Positions 14,442 to 17,391 of a stretch of 17,391 bases of DNA are shown piece after piece. Source of the DNA: a bacterium (GTDB taxonomy: Bacteria > Spirochaetota > Spirochaetia > JABEVK01); contig JAJXWL010000020.1 in assembly GCA_021781625.1 (NCBI GenBank), positions 1 to 17,391 of the forward strand, read 5' to 3'. How positions within the stretch are numbered: position 1 is the first letter of the stretch; every line of letters begins with the position of its first letter. The position numbers and the translations under genes were made by a program. The notes below the pieces were generated by a model. That model was given only the letters and a program-made list of their open reading frames with translations, ran no database searches and was not told where the DNA came from.

Positions 14442-15859
14442 AACGGCGACTTTCCCTTCGTGGCCGTTTTGCCCTCACCGTTACGGCTTTGCTTTCGCTG
14501 GCCTTCGCCATTTTAGGGACAGCACTGTACGTTTCGTCAGCGCTTTTCTTAAATCAGGCTGCTCGGGACAGCCTCAGGATTGCATCGAATCAAATTCAAG
14601 CCAGCCTCAACATCGATGGGGGTGTCATGAAGCTTCCCGACAACCTCAGCGAAGGTTCTAATGCCGAAGATCATCCGGAAGGTTTTACCGAACGAATCCT
14701 TTCCCCCCAGGGAGTTGTCCTTCGTTCAAGTGGCGTTTTAGCTTCGAAGCTCCCTTTTACCTTGCCGTATACAGGTCCTAGTTTTCAGGAAACTCAGGGG
14801 TTGCTGGTGTACACCGACAGTATTCAAGATAACGGCAATCGCCTGGGGTACCTTCAAGTCGCCCAAGCTTTAGCTCCGACCCAAGAAACCTTGGCACACT
14901 TGCTGACGGTCATTCTGCTCACCCTGCCTTTTTTGTTACCACTTGCCGCTGGCTCGGGGTATTTTTTGGCCGCCCAACTCCTTAAACCCATAGACTTAGT
15001 CACCAGAACGGCACAACGATTTTCGAGTCAAAACCTGACCACCCGTTTGGGTCTACAGCATTCAGAGGATGAACTGGGGCGGTTGGCACAAACCTTTGAC
15101 GAGATGCTAGAGCGGGTCGAGTACAGCTTTCGGACCCAGCGGCAATTCACGGCCGATGCCTCGCACGAGCTCAAGACCCCTGTCGCCATTCTACGGACCA
15201 TCCACAGGGTCACCCTTCAGCGGCCCCGAACCGCCGAGGAATATCGGCAAGCTTTGAACGACATGACGCCTGTTTTGGACCGTCTTTCCGCCTTAGTCAC
15301 ACACCTGATCACCTTAGCTCGCTTAGACGAGGAAGAGTCAGAAATTCCAGAAGCGGATTTCACGGCAGTCTGCTTGACAGCCGCCGAAGCGGTCCGTCCT
15401 CAGGCCGCCGCTCAAAAGTTAGAGTTTAATGTTCGCCTTGACCCAGACCTGCATATTCAAGCTGAGCCTTCCCAACTCTTAACGGTCATCTCAAACCTTT
15501 TGCAGAATGCTTTGAAATTTACTTCGGTCGGACATTTGTCTCTGGTAGCTCAGCTGGACCAGTCGATTCCTTCCAGCCCGATCGTAGAATTGTCCGTTAG
15601 CGATACGGGTTGCGGAATCCCCGTCGAAGACCAGCCCCACATTTTTGAACGCTTTTACCGGTCGCGTTCGTCGTCCGGTATTGAAGGTTCAGGCTTAGGT
15701 CTAGCCATCGTTGAAGCTTTGGTACATCGTTGGGGAGGAAGCCTTACCGTGGAAAGTTACGAGGGCGTAGGCAGTACTTTTCGACTACGGTTTCCTTCGC
15801 TTACGCCAGGAGGCAAGTCCGGTCTCCTCCCATCAAATTCCCGTCATGCCAAGCCTTAA
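14438..15859 (+). CDS. membrane sensor histidine kinase
   Basis: A classical inner-membrane kinase of 473 residues, partner of the response regulator just upstream. Order: helix 1 (about 11-33), an extracytoplasmic sensor region (about 34-152) of no recognised fold, helix 2 (about 154-177), HAMP (about 178-232), HisKA with phospho-acceptor His243 in DASHELKTPVAILR, and the ATPase with N box NLLQNALKF (353-361), G1 DTGCGIP (389-395), F box FERFYR and G2 GSGLGLAI (417-424). The start is TTG 14438, overlapping the regulator's stop. The ATPase domain ends by about residue 452; the last ~20 residues lie opposite the 3' end of the radical SAM gene. The sensor domain faces the compartment where the lipoprotein operon is predicted to act. 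Confidence 0.95.
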   Translation: MKRRLSLRGRFALTVTALLSLAFAILGTALYVSSALFLNQAARDSLRIASNQIQASLNIDGGVMKLPDNLSEGSNAEDHPEGFTERILSPQGVVLRSSGVLASKLPFTLPYTGPSFQETQGLLVYTDSIQDNGNRLGYLQVAQALAPTQETLAHLLTVILLTLPFLLPLAAGSGYFLAAQLLKPIDLVTRTAQRFSSQNLTTRLGLQHSEDELGRLAQTFDEMLERVEYSFRTQRQFTADASHELKTPVAILRTIHRVTLQRPRTAEEYRQALNDMTPVLDRLSALVTHLITLARLDEEESEIPEADFTAVCLTAAEAVRPQAAAQKLEFNVRLDPDLHIQAEPSQLLTVISNLLQNALKFTSVGHLSLVAQLDQSIPSSPIVELSVSDTGCGIPVEDQPHIFERFYRSRSSSGIEGSGLGLAIVEALVHRWGGSLTVESYEGVGSTFRLRFPSLTPGGKSGLLPSNSRHAKP

Positions 15860-16913
15860 CCCGGCACCCACGGCACAATTCGGCGGCCTCGCAGGGTCCG
15901 CAAGTTCCTTCGACAGGAGTGTTGCCAATTTCAAAGAGTTTATCTGCCCCACCACGGATTCCCAAGTCACGCACGTTACCCAAAGACAGTTCCTGAACAA
16001 AGCTACAAGGAAGGATACCCCCCTCCGCATTGATTCCCATCAGCCCTTTTCCGACTGGGCAAGCACTTTTGATTTTCATACGGTCCACGCCTTTTTGGAC
16101 GTCCACCCCCACCTGTTTCAACTTTTTCAGGGCATAAATGGCTATTGAGGGCAAAGCTCCAATATCGTACTCCAACCCATGCAGGGGATCCTTCAGAATA
16201 TCGTCGATCATGTAATCGGCTAAGTGACGCCATTCTTCTTTCGAAATGCGGGTTTCTCGGTTAGCCCCTGAGGCACTTTCACCAGCACGGCCGGTTTCCA
16301 CTAAATCACAGGCATACAACAGACCGCACCCTAGATCTTTGGCCGTCTGCAGTACCTCAAAAAAATACGGCAAGGTCGACGTCGTGACGGTAGTTTTGAT
16401 CCCGACTTTTACCCCGCGTTTTTGCAGACGCTTGACGGCAGCGGTCGTTTTGGCCCAAGAACCGGGAACCCCCACGTACTCATCATGAAACGCCTGGGGT
16501 CCGTATAATGAGGTAGCGACGTAATCGACATCGTAAGTCACCAAGCGGTCAGCGGCAGCTTCGTCAATCAACACGGCGTTTGTGCTTAAAACGACACGAA
16601 TGCCATGGGACTGCGCTCGAGCCAAGAGCTCCCAGAAGTCAGGCCGGGTCATGGGTTCCCCACCAGTGACAAAAAGCAGGGGGACACCGGCTTCGGCCAT
16701 TTGATCCAACAGGTTGAGGGCCTCAGACTTCGACAGCTCTTGAGGAAGCGTGCTCAGGTCACAGTCGGCGTAACAATGGCGGCATTTCAGATTGCAACGG
16801 CTGGTGATGTTCCAAATGATTTCGCTGGGACGATGCTCTTGAAACGCTTTTAAGGTTTTCTGGCTAATGGCTTCTAAAGCCCCGCCAAAGTATAACGAAC
16901 GTAAATGGCTCAC
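15801..16913 (-). CDS. radical SAM/SPASM-domain enzyme
   Basis: A cytoplasmic iron-sulfur enzyme that generates a 5'-deoxyadenosyl radical. The N-terminal cluster motif is SRCNLKCRHCYADC, with Cys40, Cys44 and Cys47 binding the SAM cluster, followed by the GGEP motif in LLFVTGGEPMTR. The C-terminus is a SPASM region with many cysteines: SACPVG, ILPCSF, then CGPCEAAELCRGC and a final Cys367 in GDRTC, enough for auxiliary clusters. SPASM enzymes include peptide maturases and haem-pathway enzymes (AhbC, AhbD, NirJ types); overall layout fits either and I cannot choose. The start is GTG 16913: AAGGAG (16921-16926) is 7 nt upstream and overlaps the NUDIX stop; an in-frame GTG at 16961 would run into that gene. 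No precursor peptide gene is visible beside it. The 3' end overlaps the kinase gene by 59 bp. Confidence 0.88.
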   Translation of the reverse strand: MSHLRSLYFGGALEAISQKTLKAFQEHRPSEIIWNITSRCNLKCRHCYADCDLSTLPQELSKSEALNLLDQMAEAGVPLLFVTGGEPMTRPDFWELLARAQSHGIRVVLSTNAVLIDEAAADRLVTYDVDYVATSLYGPQAFHDEYVGVPGSWAKTTAAVKRLQKRGVKVGIKTTVTTSTLPYFFEVLQTAKDLGCGLLYACDLVETGRAGESASGANRETRISKEEWRHLADYMIDDILKDPLHGLEYDIGALPSIAIYALKKLKQVGVDVQKGVDRMKIKSACPVGKGLMGINAEGGILPCSFVQELSLGNVRDLGIRGGADKLFEIGNTPVEGTCGPCEAAELCRGCRVKAWHDGNLMGGDRTCLLA

Positions 16914-16924
16914 GCTTTTACTCC

Positions 16925-17391
16925 TTAGTTTTTCCAACGACCAGCGTTCCAATCTCGCCACATTTGACGCAGGGAGGGGAACGCCAATTCTACCTCATCC
17001 ACTTCAGAAGGCAGTTTCCATACCAAACCGGCGACCTCTTGAGCATCCAGTTTCCACTGAGACTGGGGGGTCAAGATGACGGCAGAAAAGTAGAGGTCCA
17101 AGGTATGGTACCAGATTTTTGCAAAAGCGTAACGGTTAGGGTAACCGTCTAAGAACCTGGGAGAAGAAATTTCTGCCCCAAGTTCTTCCCGCACTTCGCG
17201 CTGAACGGCCTCGGTTACCCCTTCACCGGGGTCCACAAACCCCCCAGGCAAACCGAGTAAACCTTGGGCAGGGGCCATTCCGCGTCGTAAAAATAAAAAC
17301 CGACCTTGAGCATCTTGCACCAAGACCCCAGCCGCCGCCGCAACATTATGAAAGTACCGATGACCGCAGACCCCGCAACGGTATTCATGAT
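16925..17391 (-). CDS. zinc-ribbon NUDIX hydrolase, 5' partial
   Basis: A NUDIX hydrolase, which cleaves nucleoside diphosphates linked to another group. The NUDIX box is intact: GGFVDPGEGVTEAV then QREVREELGA, matching Gx5Ex7REUxEExGU. The frame stays open to the window edge. The first visible residues, HEYRCGVCGHRYFHNV, form one CxxC knuckle of a zinc ribbon just before the hydrolase domain, an arrangement seen in NADH-pyrophosphatase-like and related NUDIX proteins. The other knuckle would lie beyond the window. The internal TTG at 17323 is therefore not the start. The stop sits inside the ribosome binding site of the radical SAM gene (11-bp gap), so the two are probably co-transcribed. 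The substrate cannot be told from the sequence. Confidence 0.85.
   Translation of the reverse strand, partial: HEYRCGVCGHRYFHNVAAAAGVLVQDAQGRFLFLRRGMAPAQGLLGLPGGFVDPGEGVTEAVQREVREELGAEISSPRFLDGYPNRYAFAKIWYHTLDLYFSAVILTPQSQWKLDAQEVAGLVWKLPSEVDEVELAFPSLRQMWRDWNAGRWKN

Overview
The window is a compact bacterial chromosome segment of intermediate GC with almost no intergenic space. A FliG-type flagellar rotor protein and two lipobox signal peptides (two lipoproteins in one operon) point to a flagellated diderm. YqgE/AlgH, the membrane spermidine-synthase-like protein and the MJ1255-type glycosyltransferase also fit a Gram-negative-style envelope. A spirochaete-like or other deep-branching diderm is plausible, but the lineage is inference. 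TTG and GTG starts are common, with good Shine-Dalgarno sites where I could check. I see no tRNA, rRNA, CRISPR array, insertion sequence or phage gene.

Region 1 (1-8106, + strand) is one unbroken run of nine coupled genes. It opens with fliG (5' end outside the window), then a TM2-domain/winged-helix-like protein, a MoxR AAA+ ATPase, a DUF58 protein and a membrane protein ending in DUF4129. These last three form the familiar MoxR-DUF58-TgpA-like set, but without a transglutaminase domain. The run continues with yqgE, radA, a divergent rex and an EVE-domain protein. Neighbours overlap by 4-14 bp or are 1-9 bp apart, and I see no internal promoter or terminator.

Region 2 (7878-13568, - strand) holds a glycosyltransferase whose 3' end runs 229 bp into the convergent EVE gene. 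Upstream of it is a tight three-gene operon: a lipoprotein with a complete L-isoaspartyl methyltransferase domain, a multi-pass membrane protein carrying a spermidine-synthase-like Rossmann domain, and a lipoprotein alpha/beta hydrolase. Signal peptides and positive-inside topology place all three catalytic domains outside the cytoplasmic membrane. This is the most unusual part of the window: two SAM-type enzymes beside an esterase-fold enzyme in the envelope, where SAM is not expected.

Region 3 (13569-15859) is a 177-bp divergent control region followed by an OmpR-family response regulator and its histidine kinase on the + strand. The shared control region makes the three-gene envelope operon an obvious candidate target.

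Region 4 (15801-17391, - strand) has a radical SAM/SPASM enzyme, convergent with and overlapping the kinase gene by 59 bp, and upstream of it a zinc-ribbon NUDIX hydrolase whose 5' end lies beyond the window.
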